Positions 32,003 to 40,087 of a DNA stretch of 64,000 nt are shown here, piece by piece. The stretch comes from JAWLCQ01 sp041687095. Lineage in GTDB: Bacteria > Planctomycetota > Phycisphaerae > SM23-33. The stretch covers positions 32,147 to 96,146 of the forward strand of contig JAWLCQ010000002.1 of NCBI GenBank assembly GCA_041687095.1. Reading direction: 5' to 3'. The notes beneath the pieces are model-generated. The model did no database searches, was not told the DNA's origin, and was given only the letters and a program-made list of their open reading frames with translations. Each line of letters begins with the position of its first letter. Position 1 is the first letter of the stretch. A program made the translations under genes and the position numbers.

Positions 32003-32275
32003 TCAGTAGGTGACGGAGAACCCGCAGTACCGCCCCGACGCCGGGGCCTTCTGCGCGTGTTCCCCGCGGATGTGGCTCCCCAGGCGGGCGCGGAGGGCGT
32101 CGAGGAACGCGTCGATCTCATCGCACTCGCCCTCGACGACGACCTCGACGGTCCCGTCGGGCCGGTTGCGGACCGTGCCCGCCACGTCGAACCCCCCCGC
32201 GGTTCGCACGGTGGTGTAGCGAAAGCCCACCCCCTGCACGTCGCCTCGGAATGTCACGATCCGTTGCTCGGCCAT
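32003..32275 (-). CDS. acyP: Acylphosphatase
   Basis: A 90-residue protein of exactly family length. It has the acylphosphatase signature FRGDVQGVGFRYTTVRTA with the catalytic Arg, GTVRNRPDGTVEVVVEGE with the catalytic Asn, and C-terminal GRYCGFSVTY. Hydrolyses acyl-phosphate bonds such as 1,3-bisphosphoglycerate; a housekeeping role in most bacteria. A TATAAT on the minus strand (complement of 32302-32307) could be its -10. Confidence 0.93.
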   Translation of the reverse strand: MAEQRIVTFRGDVQGVGFRYTTVRTAGGFDVAGTVRNRPDGTVEVVVEGECDEIDAFLDALRARLGSHIRGEHAQKAPASGRYCGFSVTY

Positions 32276-32405
32276 GCCGGCGCTCTCCTCGGTCTGCGGG
32301 GATTATAGCGGAAGGGGCGGAGGGCCTCACGCTTCTAGGCGCTCAATGCCCCTCCCCAAACCGTTCCTCGTCGCGTATGATGGGAGGCCCTGTAAGGAGC
32401 ATGCG

Positions 32406-33278
32406 ATGAAGGTCTGGTTGAACGGCGAGATCCTGGAGAAGGATGAGGCGAAGATCAGCGTCTACGATCACGGGACGCTGTACGGCGACGGGGTGTTCGA
32501 GGGCATCCGCATCTACAACGGGCGGATCTTCCAGTCCGAGGCGCACCTCGACCGGCTGTTTACCTCCGCGAGGTACATCCGCCTGTCGATCCCCTACTCC
32601 AAGCAGGAACTGCACGAGGCGACGCTGGAGGCCATGCGGGCGGACAACCGCACGGACGGGTACGTTCGGCTGGTGGTGACCCGCGGGGCGGGTACGCTGG
32701 GCCTGAGCCCCTTCCGCTGCCCGGTCCCCAACGTCTTCATCATCGTCGACGACATCGCCATGTACCCGCGGGAGATGTACGACAACGGCATGGCCGTCAT
32801 CATCGCCAAGACCGTCCGCGTCTCGGCGAGCATGCTCAACCCGCAGGTCAAGAGCCTCAACTACCTCAACAGCATCCTCGCCAAGATCGAGGCCGACGAC
32901 GCCGGAACCCCCGAGGCCCTGATGGTCAACGAGCACGGCAACATCGCCGAGGCCACCGCCGACAACGTCTTCATGGTCGCCGACGGCACGCTCGTGACGC
33001 CCCCGCCCCAGGATGGCATGCTCATCGGGATCACCCGCAACGTCGTCAAGCATCTCGCCCGCCAGGAGGGCATCCCCCTCGCTGAGGAGTCCATCCCCCC
33101 CCAGCGCCTCTACGCCGGCGAGGAGTGCTTCCTCACCGGCACGGCTGCCGAGGTCATCCCGGTCACCCGCGTCGATGGCCGTGCGATCGGCAAGGGCGAG
33201 GTGGGGCCCATCACCCGCAGGCTCATGAAGGCGTTCCGGGCGTTCATCGACAGCGGCGTCGATATTCCCTACCCCTGA
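32406..33278 (+). CDS. ilvE: Branched-chain amino-acid aminotransferase
   Basis: A 290-residue class IV PLP aminotransferase. It has KISVYDHGTLYGDGVFEGIR near the N-terminus, YVRLVVTRGAGTLGL, KSLNYLNSILAKIEA with the PLP lysine, EHGNIAEATADNVFMV and FLTGTAAEVIPVTRVDGR. Last step of Ile, Leu and Val synthesis. Some close relatives are D-amino-acid aminotransferases or ADC lyases, but the EEC/GTAAEV end fits IlvE. ATG 32406 behind GTAAGGAG. Confidence 0.88.
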   Translation: MKVWLNGEILEKDEAKISVYDHGTLYGDGVFEGIRIYNGRIFQSEAHLDRLFTSARYIRLSIPYSKQELHEATLEAMRADNRTDGYVRLVVTRGAGTLGLSPFRCPVPNVFIIVDDIAMYPREMYDNGMAVIIAKTVRVSASMLNPQVKSLNYLNSILAKIEADDAGTPEALMVNEHGNIAEATADNVFMVADGTLVTPPPQDGMLIGITRNVVKHLARQEGIPLAEESIPPQRLYAGEECFLTGTAAEVIPVTRVDGRAIGKGEVGPITRRLMKAFRAFIDSGVDIPYP

Positions 33279-34652
33279 TCACTCGTACACCCATTCGCCC
33301 TTGCCCGTGTTCTTGATGTCCAGCTCGTTGAGCACCAGCCGCGTGGCGTCGCGGGTGCGGGCGTAGTGTTCGAGCATGCAGCGGGCGGAGACGGGAATCT
33401 CGCCCTTCCACGTGCCCGACATGAAGCGGACGGTGAGCGGGCGGGACACGTCGAGCATCCCGTCGAGGATCTGGACCTTCAGGCGGCGGACGCGCTTGCC
33501 GCGGAGCTTCAGGGCGTTGGCCTCGCGATCGAGTTCGCCGCTGAACTCGAAGAGGTTCCGCAGAATCTCCTTACGAATGGCCGCCTTCGCCTCCTCGGGC
33601 GTCGGGGGGGCCTCGGAGAGGATCTCGACCCGCAGCCCCTGGGAGAAGTCGATGGGTTTGGCCGTCAGCTCCAGGGCCCCCAGCCAGTAGCTCCGTCCGT
33701 GGTGCTCCAGGTGGAAGCGGTGCGTGATGCTCTGGGGGATGGTCGCGCGGGTGTGCTTGGCGAGGTAGGCCGCGAACTCGCGCGGGGCGGGTTCGCAGCC
33801 CTTGTGCCCGACGCCCACCAACTCGGTTCCGCGGAAGTGTTCGTTCTGCAGCTCCCCCAGGCGGGCGGCGGCTTGGCGACAGAAGTCGCGGTTGCCCAGG
33901 TCGCGTGCGTTCTGCCCCGCGTCCTTCTCGCCCCAGATCGCCCACACGGGCAGGTGGGCGAGGTTCTCCAGGTACATGTCCCCGGTGTGCGGGCTGCCCT
34001 CGAACCACGGCACGCCCGCCATCGGCACGGCCGACGCGAACAGGTCCGGGAACAGCACCGCCAGGTGCCAGCTCACGTGCCCGCCCTGGGAGTACCCGCT
34101 GACGTACACGCGGTCGTCGTCGACGTTGAGGTTCCGCTTTGCCCACTGCAGGGGCAGGAGGAACGTCTGCTCCTGGTAGGGGCGGGCGTTGAAGCGGGCC
34201 TCGCCCGGCAGGGTGGGGGCGACGAGGAGATACCGCTCGACGTTCTCGCCCAGCAGGCGTTCCATGGCCCGTCCGATCCCCATCCCCCCGCCCTGGTGCT
34301 GCCCGTGGGCGGCGAGCAGGAGCGGGTACGACTTGGCGGGGTCGTAGTCGCGGGGGATGCGGATATGGACCTCCAGGGGCAGCTCCGTCTCGCCGTCACG
34401 GACGCGGCTGGTGATGGACGTCCAGCCCGCGGGGTAGGGGATGTAGTAGACGTCGGAGGCGATGAGGGCGCGGACCTTCTCCGGGTCGTTGTCGCAGGCG
34501 GTGAGGACCGCGTCGAGGCGGGCGGGGATCTGCGACTCGTCGGTCGCCTCCATCAGCTCGTGGAAGGCGTCCTCGGGCGAGGCGGAGGGGGCGAGGGACG
34601 GGAGCACGACGATGGACAGGAAGACGCAGAGGATGGGATGGATCGTCTTCAT
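33279..34652 (-). CDS. Exported alpha/beta-hydrolase (esterase/PHB-depolymerase-like)
   Basis: A 457-residue protein with a signal peptide (HPILCVFLSIVVLPSLAPSAS). The hydrolase core has YPLLLAAHGQHQGGGMG, the nucleophile elbow VSGYSQGGHVSW (serine in G-x-S-x-G), PVWAIWGEKDA with the likely acid residue, and VGVGHKGCEP with the likely histidine. About 150 further residues at the C-terminus form an unrecognised domain (WLGALELTAKPIDFSQG...). Likely acts on an ester substrate outside the inner membrane. Convergent with ilvE. Confidence 0.78.
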   Translation of the reverse strand: MKTIHPILCVFLSIVVLPSLAPSASPEDAFHELMEATDESQIPARLDAVLTACDNDPEKVRALIASDVYYIPYPAGWTSITSRVRDGETELPLEVHIRIPRDYDPAKSYPLLLAAHGQHQGGGMGIGRAMERLLGENVERYLLVAPTLPGEARFNARPYQEQTFLLPLQWAKRNLNVDDDRVYVSGYSQGGHVSWHLAVLFPDLFASAVPMAGVPWFEGSPHTGDMYLENLAHLPVWAIWGEKDAGQNARDLGNRDFCRQAAARLGELQNEHFRGTELVGVGHKGCEPAPREFAAYLAKHTRATIPQSITHRFHLEHHGRSYWLGALELTAKPIDFSQGLRVEILSEAPPTPEEAKAAIRKEILRNLFEFSGELDREANALKLRGKRVRRLKVQILDGMLDVSRPLTVRFMSGTWKGEIPVSARCMLEHYARTRDATRLVLNELDIKNTGKGEWVYE

Positions 34653-34710
34653 CTCCTACATGGTACGGAATCCGCGAGCGAAAAACAGCACGGAGCGGTG
34701 AGCTGGATGC

Positions 34711-35748
34711 TCACTCCCCGAGAATCGCCTTTCCCCACCGGTCCCAGACTCCGATCCCGATCAGCGATCCATCGCTGTGGTAGGGGGTCCAGGCGTCGTG
34801 GAGGGTGGTGCGGAGGGAGTGGGCCAGGGCGGGCGCATCGTCCAGGGGCAGGGCGAAGAGCGTCGCCGCGGTCATTTGCGCCACGTAGTCCGCGGGGAGC
34901 GTGGCCTCCAGGACGTTCTGGCGGAAGAAGGCCTCGTGGTCGGCGGAGGCGGAATCGCTGCGCAGGACGGCCGCCTGCATCGCGCCCACCAGTCCCCCGT
35001 GCGAGAAGTGCGACAGGGAGGCGTAGTGGGGGTAGAGGGTTTCGGCGAGGGCGCGGAGGGCGGGGTCGGTCAGGAGCGGGAGGGCCTTGGCGGGGGTGGG
35101 CATGTCGGCGATGTGGCGGGGGGGGAAGCGGGGGTCGGGCTCGTCGTTGGTGACGGCGATGCGGAGGGTCTGCAGTTCGTCCTCCCACACGCCCATCTCG
35201 CGGGCGAACTCGCGGAGCATCCGCACGCCCGGCCCGTCGGAGGCGAAGTGCTCGCCGTACCCGGGCAGGTGCCCCACGCTCACGCGCTCGCGGAAGAACT
35301 TCTCGGCGAAGGCCTTCCAGGCGTTCTTGCGGTAGCGTTTGAACCAGCGGGTGGGCTCGTCGCACAGCAGGACGGCCAGGAAGCATCGTTCGAGTTGCAC
35401 GCGGGTGAGCGGGAGTGCGTCGAGGGCCAGGTCCCGCTCCTCGCTGTCCAGCAGGCGGCGGATGGAGCGGTGCGTCCCGCCCATCGCCTGCAGGAGCTGC
35501 GCCTCGGTCATGCGGAGATGGATCTCCTCCAGCGACTGCGACTGGTCCACCCGCATTCGCAGCGTCTCCGTGACGGCCGTCAAGGCCTGCAGCAGCGACG
35601 CGTCGAGATCGGCGAGGCTGACGGCGAGGTCCGTGCGGGGGGGGCGCTGCAGGGGTTGGGGCGCGGGGGGGCGCTCCATGTCGCCCGCCTGATTCCGGCC
35701 GCGTCCGTGCCCCCGTCCCGATCGCTCTCGTTTGCCTCGTTGCTCCAT
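34711..35748 (-). CDS. Hypothetical protein, resembles DUF5677-type proteins
   Basis: A 345-residue soluble, mostly helical protein with an Arg/Pro-rich first 40 residues. Notable segments: DEPTRWFKRYRKNAWKAFAE, FPPRHIADMPTPAKALPLL, LYPHYASLSHFSHGG. The Trp-Phe-Lys-Arg-Tyr and HxxxSxFxHGG pattern is reminiscent of DUF5677 family proteins, whose role is unknown. Start ATG 35748; codons are open further upstream, so a longer N-terminus is possible. Confidence 0.6.
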   Translation of the reverse strand: MEQRGKRERSGRGHGRGRNQAGDMERPPAPQPLQRPPRTDLAVSLADLDASLLQALTAVTETLRMRVDQSQSLEEIHLRMTEAQLLQAMGGTHRSIRRLLDSEERDLALDALPLTRVQLERCFLAVLLCDEPTRWFKRYRKNAWKAFAEKFFRERVSVGHLPGYGEHFASDGPGVRMLREFAREMGVWEDELQTLRIAVTNDEPDPRFPPRHIADMPTPAKALPLLTDPALRALAETLYPHYASLSHFSHGGLVGAMQAAVLRSDSASADHEAFFRQNVLEATLPADYVAQMTAATLFALPLDDAPALAHSLRTTLHDAWTPYHSDGSLIGIGVWDRWGKAILGE

Positions 35749-35903
35749 GCGTTCATAGATACACGCCCCGCTTGCGGGGGAGAAGTCAAAAGCGCTCGCC
35801 GCGGTCGATACTGCGCGAACGACCGCGAGAAGTGACAGAAGAAGCACCACCAGGTGTGATGCGATGCTCGTCCTGCGGGGCATCCTGGGGCCCCGCAAAA
35901 CGT

Positions 35904-35942
35904 TTCCCAACGCCCCCGGACGCCGTCCGGGGGCGTTGGGAA
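35904..35942. repeat. Long perfect hairpin (18-bp stem, 3-base loop)
   Basis: TTCCCAACGCCCCCGGAC, loop GCC, GTCCGGGGGCGTTGGGAA. It lies in the 250-base gap between the DUF5677-like gene and a PEP-CTERM gene (both minus strand). Followed on the minus strand by GCGGGG rather than T residues; it could act as an mRNA-stabilising or terminating structure. The centre CCGGACGCCGTCCGG recalls family C. Confidence 0.8.
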
Positions 35943-35998
35943 GGGCGTTTCCGCGGTTCGCGCAAGACCCGTCGTGAGACGTCAGTCCTGGTGCGGGA

Positions 35999-37141
35999 TC
36001 AGATCGCCCGGTGGCCCGGTCTGCGCCGCAGGACACCCAGCGCACCCAGCAGGAGCAGGCCCAGCGTGGCGGGCTCGGGGGTGGGGACGGCGAAGAAGGT
36101 GCCCCGGCCCTGTCCGCCCATGAACGGTTCCTCGTCGAACGTCGCCAGCGAGATCACGTCCCCGTCGAGGCTGATCACGCCCTGCAGCACGTCATCCTGC
36201 CCGTCGAAGAGCGTCAGGATCCCGTTGGGACTCATCACCACGCTGCCGTCGAGCGACACAGTCCCACCGGCACTGGTGTCGAGGCGGAGCGAGTAGGTGC
36301 CCGTGAGGGCATCAATCGCCAGTGTGCCCCACGAGGTCTCGGGGGACCCGGCGGGATCGGTCAGGAGGCCCTGGATCAGCCACGTTCCCGCCGCCTCCGC
36401 GAGCCCCCGCCCGGCGGGGGACATCCGCGTCAGGACCTCCATTTCGGCCGCGCCGGTTTCGCTGCTGAACCGCCCGGCCATCAGCCCCTCGCCCATGCTG
36501 ATCACGATCGACTCGGGCGAGCCGGTGGGCATGACGGTGACCTCGGCCGCCGCGGCGTTCCACGACCACGTGCCGACGCTTACCTCATTGCTGTCCGTCT
36601 CCAGGTCCCAGAAGTCGGCCGCGAACGTGCCATCCCCGTTGAGCATCACCGAGCCGCTGCTCATGCTCGTCCCCCCGCCGAACTCGATGCTATGGCGGAC
36701 GTACCCATACGCGCCCATCAGGTCGGCGGCCGTGTACGCCGTCACCGGCTTGCGGGCGAGCAGATTGATCGCCAGGTGCGACCCGTCCTCGGGCGTGCGG
36801 TGGACGTTGACGAGGAAGTTGCTGGATGCGGCCCCCGTCCAGTTTTCGCCGCTCTGGGTCTCGATGTGGGTCCAGCCCCCGGGCAGTTGCGAGATGCCCA
36901 CGATGGACTCGATCTCCGGGGGGTCGCCCCCGCTGTCGGTGAAGGTCGCCGTGCCCGTGGTGGGCGAGGTCATGGCGAACTCGACCGTCCCGGTGTAGAC
37001 GGCCCCCATCCCGTCCGCATCGGATCCCAACTCCCCGTCCCACCACTCCCCATCGAGGCTGAACGTTCCCGCAAGAGCGGGCAGGGCCGCCAGTGCGAGT
37101 ACCACTCCCACCGTGGCGTACCGGGCGAAATGAATGCGCAT
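35999..37141 (-). CDS. PEP-CTERM sorting-signal protein (third)
   Basis: A 380-residue exported protein: signal peptide (YATVGVVLALAALPALAG), a beta-rich body of apparently repeated strands (VMLNGDGTFAADFWDLETDS, VVMSPNGILTLFDGQDDV), and C-terminal TPEPATLGLLLLGALGVLRR-R. It is not obviously related in its body to the two PEP-CTERM proteins at 27987-29892. Preceded by a clear promoter 90 bases upstream. Function unknown; surface location inferred from the sorting signal. Confidence 0.82.
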   Translation of the reverse strand: MRIHFARYATVGVVLALAALPALAGTFSLDGEWWDGELGSDADGMGAVYTGTVEFAMTSPTTGTATFTDSGGDPPEIESIVGISQLPGGWTHIETQSGENWTGAASSNFLVNVHRTPEDGSHLAINLLARKPVTAYTAADLMGAYGYVRHSIEFGGGTSMSSGSVMLNGDGTFAADFWDLETDSNEVSVGTWSWNAAAAEVTVMPTGSPESIVISMGEGLMAGRFSSETGAAEMEVLTRMSPAGRGLAEAAGTWLIQGLLTDPAGSPETSWGTLAIDALTGTYSLRLDTSAGGTVSLDGSVVMSPNGILTLFDGQDDVLQGVISLDGDVISLATFDEEPFMGGQGRGTFFAVPTPEPATLGLLLLGALGVLRRRPGHRAI

Positions 37142-37228
37142 GAGCCGTCCTCCAGTTCCAAAACCTGGGGCGCCCCGAGTGGCCACGCGGCCGCGAGCTT
37201 GAGCAATGGGACGCCTGCGAGCTGCGGG

Positions 37229-37258
37229 ATATTATCCACGGAAATCAGGATTTGTCAA
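37229..37258 (-). promoter_or_regulatory. Strong sigma-70-like promoter for the PEP-CTERM gene
   Basis: On the minus strand TTGACA (complement of 37253-37258), an 18-base spacer and TAATAT (complement of 37229-37234), in a locally AT-rich patch. The leader to ATG 37141 would be about 80 bases. Confidence 0.7.
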
Positions 37259-37287
37259 GGTTCGATTCGGCTCGGATTCGATTCCGT

Positions 37288-38316
37288 TCAACCCAGCTCC
37301 TCAAGCGTTCGCAGGACGACGGGGATGGAGGTTCGCCAGTTGGCGGGCATGTCCTCGGAGACCTCGAAGGCCAGGGCGCGCTTGCCCGCCCGCTCGCGGA
37401 GGGCGGCGACGGCGGCGGCGAGGTCCGCTTCGGGTTTGGTGTAGTGGGCGACGTTGATGTTCGCCCAGAAGGCTTTCTCCGGCCAGCGGCGGCGGGCCTC
37501 GTCGTAGGTCAGGTCGCCCTCGGGCGGTTCGGTGAGGCTCTCGACGATGTGGAATGGGGCGCGGGCGATGTGGTCGGAGATCACGTCGAGCTGTCCGTCG
37601 TAGTGCACCATCACCCGCTTGCCCGCCGCCGTCAGCAGCGGGGCGGCCTGCTCGTAGACGCTCAGCAGGTACTTCGCGTAACGGTCGGGCCCGATCATCC
37701 CGATGGTGAGGTTCTCCAGCCACTTCACGAACTCCCCCGGGCCGGCGGCGACGAGGCGATTGGTCTCCAGGAAGAGCTTCACCATGGACTCGTAGAGGGC
37801 GAAGAGTTCAGGGACCTCCATGGCGACGTCGAGGCAGAACTGCTCCGTGCCCGCGATGTCGATGTTGATGACCATGAAGGGCGTGCGCCCGGGCAGGACG
37901 ACGGGCAGCCCGCGGTCGCCCAACTCCTCGGCCGCCTGCTCGAAGGCGTCGTAGGTGGGGACGGGCTCGGTGTGCTCGGCGGCCCAGCGGAAGACGTCGT
38001 AGTCCGCGGGGCTCTTGATCCAGTCCTCGTAGTGCCACCCGTTCCGCGAGCACTTCCACACGTGCCCGGCGGGGTTCTTCAGGTGGAAGTAACGGTAGCT
38101 GTACCCGCCCTCCTGCTTGTCCTCGGTCCACCGCTCGGTCCCGTGCTCGACGTGCTTGACGGTCCCGAGGTGGCGGATGATGCCCAGTCCCGCATCGACG
38201 AGCGGCTCCCACTCGCTACGGTTGGACGGGTGGAGGAAGAAGTCGTAGATCCCCAGCGGGGTCCGATCGGGCGTCCCGCCACGCAGGGCGACGCTCAGGG
38301 CTTCGCGAACGTTCAT
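37288..38316 (-). CDS. Uroporphyrinogen-decarboxylase-superfamily protein, not HemE
   Basis: A 342-residue protein with a URO-D/cobalamin-methyltransferase barrel pattern: MNVREALSVALRGGTPDRTP at the start, FEQAAEELGDRGLPVVLPGR, GKRVMVHYDGQLDVISDHI and IVESLTEPPEGDLTYDEARR. The HemE hallmark RPVWxMRQAGR is absent, so it is unlikely to be a haem enzyme; relatives are corrinoid-dependent methyltransferases or uncharacterised. This agrees with haem being made by the siroheme route here. Start ATG 38316 behind AAAAAGGACCGAGAG. Confidence 0.75.
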   Translation of the reverse strand: MNVREALSVALRGGTPDRTPLGIYDFFLHPSNRSEWEPLVDAGLGIIRHLGTVKHVEHGTERWTEDKQEGGYSYRYFHLKNPAGHVWKCSRNGWHYEDWIKSPADYDVFRWAAEHTEPVPTYDAFEQAAEELGDRGLPVVLPGRTPFMVINIDIAGTEQFCLDVAMEVPELFALYESMVKLFLETNRLVAAGPGEFVKWLENLTIGMIGPDRYAKYLLSVYEQAAPLLTAAGKRVMVHYDGQLDVISDHIARAPFHIVESLTEPPEGDLTYDEARRRWPEKAFWANINVAHYTKPEADLAAAVAALRERAGKRALAFEVSEDMPANWRTSIPVVLRTLEELG

Positions 38317-38378
38317 CTCTCGGTCCTTTTTAACGGCCCGCACTGTGAGGGGGCGCATATTCGACAGATCCGGAAGGA

Positions 38379-38412
38379 AGCAGGGATACAGGGGATGCAG
38401 GGGATCGGCAAG
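38379..38412 (+). repeat. Family F repeat fragment
   Basis: AGCAGGGATACAGGGGATGC followed by AGGGGATCGG resembles the reverse complement of 27925-27949 (AGCAGGGATGCAGGGGATGC). It sits between the fetB 3' end and the URO-D-like gene. Confidence 0.6.
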
Positions 38413-38430
38413 GGGGTACTGCGGCGAGGG

Positions 38431-39222
38431 CTACTTCCGGAAGATCGTCCGGTCCAGGATTCCATGGGCGTTGAAACTGCCGCGGGCGGTCAGCCAGATG
38501 GCGAGGAAGACCGTTACGCTGGTCCCGCTGAAGATCGCGATCATGATGGCGATCTGGTACTTGACGGCGGTAAAGGGCGGGGCGCCGGCGAGGATGGTCC
38601 CGGTCATCATTCCCGGGAGCGCGACGAGCCCGATCGTCGCCATCGACGCCACGGTCGGGAGGAGGGCGGCTTCCAGGGCGTCACGGAAGTAGGGGCGGAT
38701 GGCCTCGTGCAGGCGGGCCCCCTGCGCGAGGCTCTGGGAGTAGGCCTTCTCACCCTTGGCGATCGATTCGTAGAACGTCCGCAGCCCGATGATGTCCGCC
38801 CGCAGGCAGTTGCCCAGGATCATGCCCCCGATGGGGATCACGTACTGGGCGTCGAGCCAGTTGGGGCGGTGGAGTATGGGCCCGATGAAGACCAGCACCG
38901 GGATGGCCGTCCCGGCGAGCAGGGCGAGGGCGACGGGCGCCGCGAACCGCCGCGCCCGCAGCTTGCACCCGCGGACGATGGACCCGTCGGCGACGGAGAT
39001 CATCACCAGCAGCCACGCGAGGTTGAGCCACGGGTTGTTCCAGCGGAACACCACCTGCAGGTAGAGCCCCACGAACAGCAGTTGGACGGTCATGCGGACG
39101 ACCGCGAGGGCGGACTGGCGGAGGATGGGCACCCGCTGGTGCAGCAGGATGGCGAGCGGGAGCAGCAGCAGCAGGTATCCGGCCGCCAGGCCCCAGGGAG
39201 TGATGGGAACGATGTCGTTCAT
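38431..39222 (-). CDS. fetB: FetB-type ABC transporter permease (UPF0014)
   Basis: A 263-residue inner-membrane protein with about seven hydrophobic helices: VRMTVQLLFVGLYLQVVF, QYVIPIGGMILGNCLRADII and the loop VALPGMMTGTILAGAPPFTA, highly typical of YbbM/FetB. With FetA it forms a putative iron exporter in E. coli. Iron handling could fit the siroheme and iron-sulfur needs of the Ahb pathway, but that link is inference. ATG 39222 overlaps the fetA stop. Confidence 0.88.
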   Translation of the reverse strand: MNDIVPITPWGLAAGYLLLLLPLAILLHQRVPILRQSALAVVRMTVQLLFVGLYLQVVFRWNNPWLNLAWLLVMISVADGSIVRGCKLRARRFAAPVALALLAGTAIPVLVFIGPILHRPNWLDAQYVIPIGGMILGNCLRADIIGLRTFYESIAKGEKAYSQSLAQGARLHEAIRPYFRDALEAALLPTVASMATIGLVALPGMMTGTILAGAPPFTAVKYQIAIMIAIFSGTSVTVFLAIWLTARGSFNAHGILDRTIFRK

Positions 39223-39884
39223 GCCTCGTTCTCCGGGGTTCTCGCGGTGGGGGCGAGTTCGATGGTGCGGTTCGACAGCGCCCGCCACTCGACGTCGTGC
39301 GAGACGGACAGGACGGTGAGGTCTCGCGCGGAGCGGAGGGCGTCGGTGACGGTCTGCTTGTTGGCGGGGTCGAGGGCGCTGGAGGCTTCGTCGAGCAGGA
39401 GGATGGGGCGGTCCAGCAGCATGACCGACACCAGCGCCACCCGCTGCTTCTCCCCGCCCGAGAGCGTCCCCATGTCCTTGTCGAGCAGGTCGGGGGGCAG
39501 GCGGAATCGCTCGAACCATTCGCCGATCCGCTCGATGTTTGCGCGGAGGTGGGCGTTGGCGCGGTAGGAGAAGGGGCGTTCGATTACCTCGCGTGCCGTC
39601 CCCGGGCCCAGGTCCGGCTCCTGGGCGACATACGCCAGGTCCTTCCGCACCTCCCACACGCTCCGCCCGTCCACCGTCCGCCCCAGTACCCGCACCTCGC
39701 CCTCCTGCGGGACCACGAGCCCCAGCACGCAGCGGAGCACGGTGGACTTGCCCACCCCCGAGGGCCCCGTGAGCGTGACCTTCTCCCCGCGGGCGACCCG
39801 CAGCGAGAAGCCCCGCAGCACCCATCGCCCGTCATAGGCGACGCCCAGGTTCTCGATGTCGATGGCGGGGTTATTCTCGCTCAT
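39219..39884 (-). CDS. fetA: FetA-type ABC transporter ATP-binding protein
   Basis: A 221-residue ATPase: Walker A GPSGVGKST (about residue 40), Q-loop VAQEPDLG, signature TLSGGEKQRVAL, Walker B ILLLDEASSALD and switch SVSHDVEW. Pairs with FetB, with which it overlaps by 4 bases (ATGA), so the two are cotranslated. Confidence 0.9.
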   Translation of the reverse strand: MSENNPAIDIENLGVAYDGRWVLRGFSLRVARGEKVTLTGPSGVGKSTVLRCVLGLVVPQEGEVRVLGRTVDGRSVWEVRKDLAYVAQEPDLGPGTAREVIERPFSYRANAHLRANIERIGEWFERFRLPPDLLDKDMGTLSGGEKQRVALVSVMLLDRPILLLDEASSALDPANKQTVTDALRSARDLTVLSVSHDVEWRALSNRTIELAPTARTPENEA

Positions 39885-39965
39885 GCGGCCAGTGTAGCGT
39901 CCGCGTGCGGTTCCGCAACGTCCTCGCTTCGTCGGCGAAATTCACCGCGGAGGACGCACGGGCCA

Positions 39966-40081
39966 GGTGAGAGGTTAGAGGTGAGAGGTTAGAGTGCAGG
40001 CGCTGCGGCGCCGTCGGCGGCTTGGGCGCACAGTCACGCTTCACGGCTTGCACTCTCACCTCTAACCTCTCACCTCTAACC
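39966..40081. repeat. Family H: inverted pair of 33-base tandem tracts
   Basis: Left arm 39966-39998 is made of GGTGAGAGGTTAGA-type units; right arm 40049-40081 is the same in reverse (CACCTCTAACCTCTCACC). Both arms end in TGCA next to a 50-base GC-rich loop. It fills most of the gap between fetA and a sulfatase gene. Confidence 0.85.
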
Positions 40082-40087
40082 TTTCTT

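Noticed and set aside
37288..38316. Annotation as HemE (uroporphyrinogen decarboxylase)
   Set aside because: The HemE N-terminal signature RPVWxMRQAGR is missing and the gene is far from the haem cluster; superfamily membership only.
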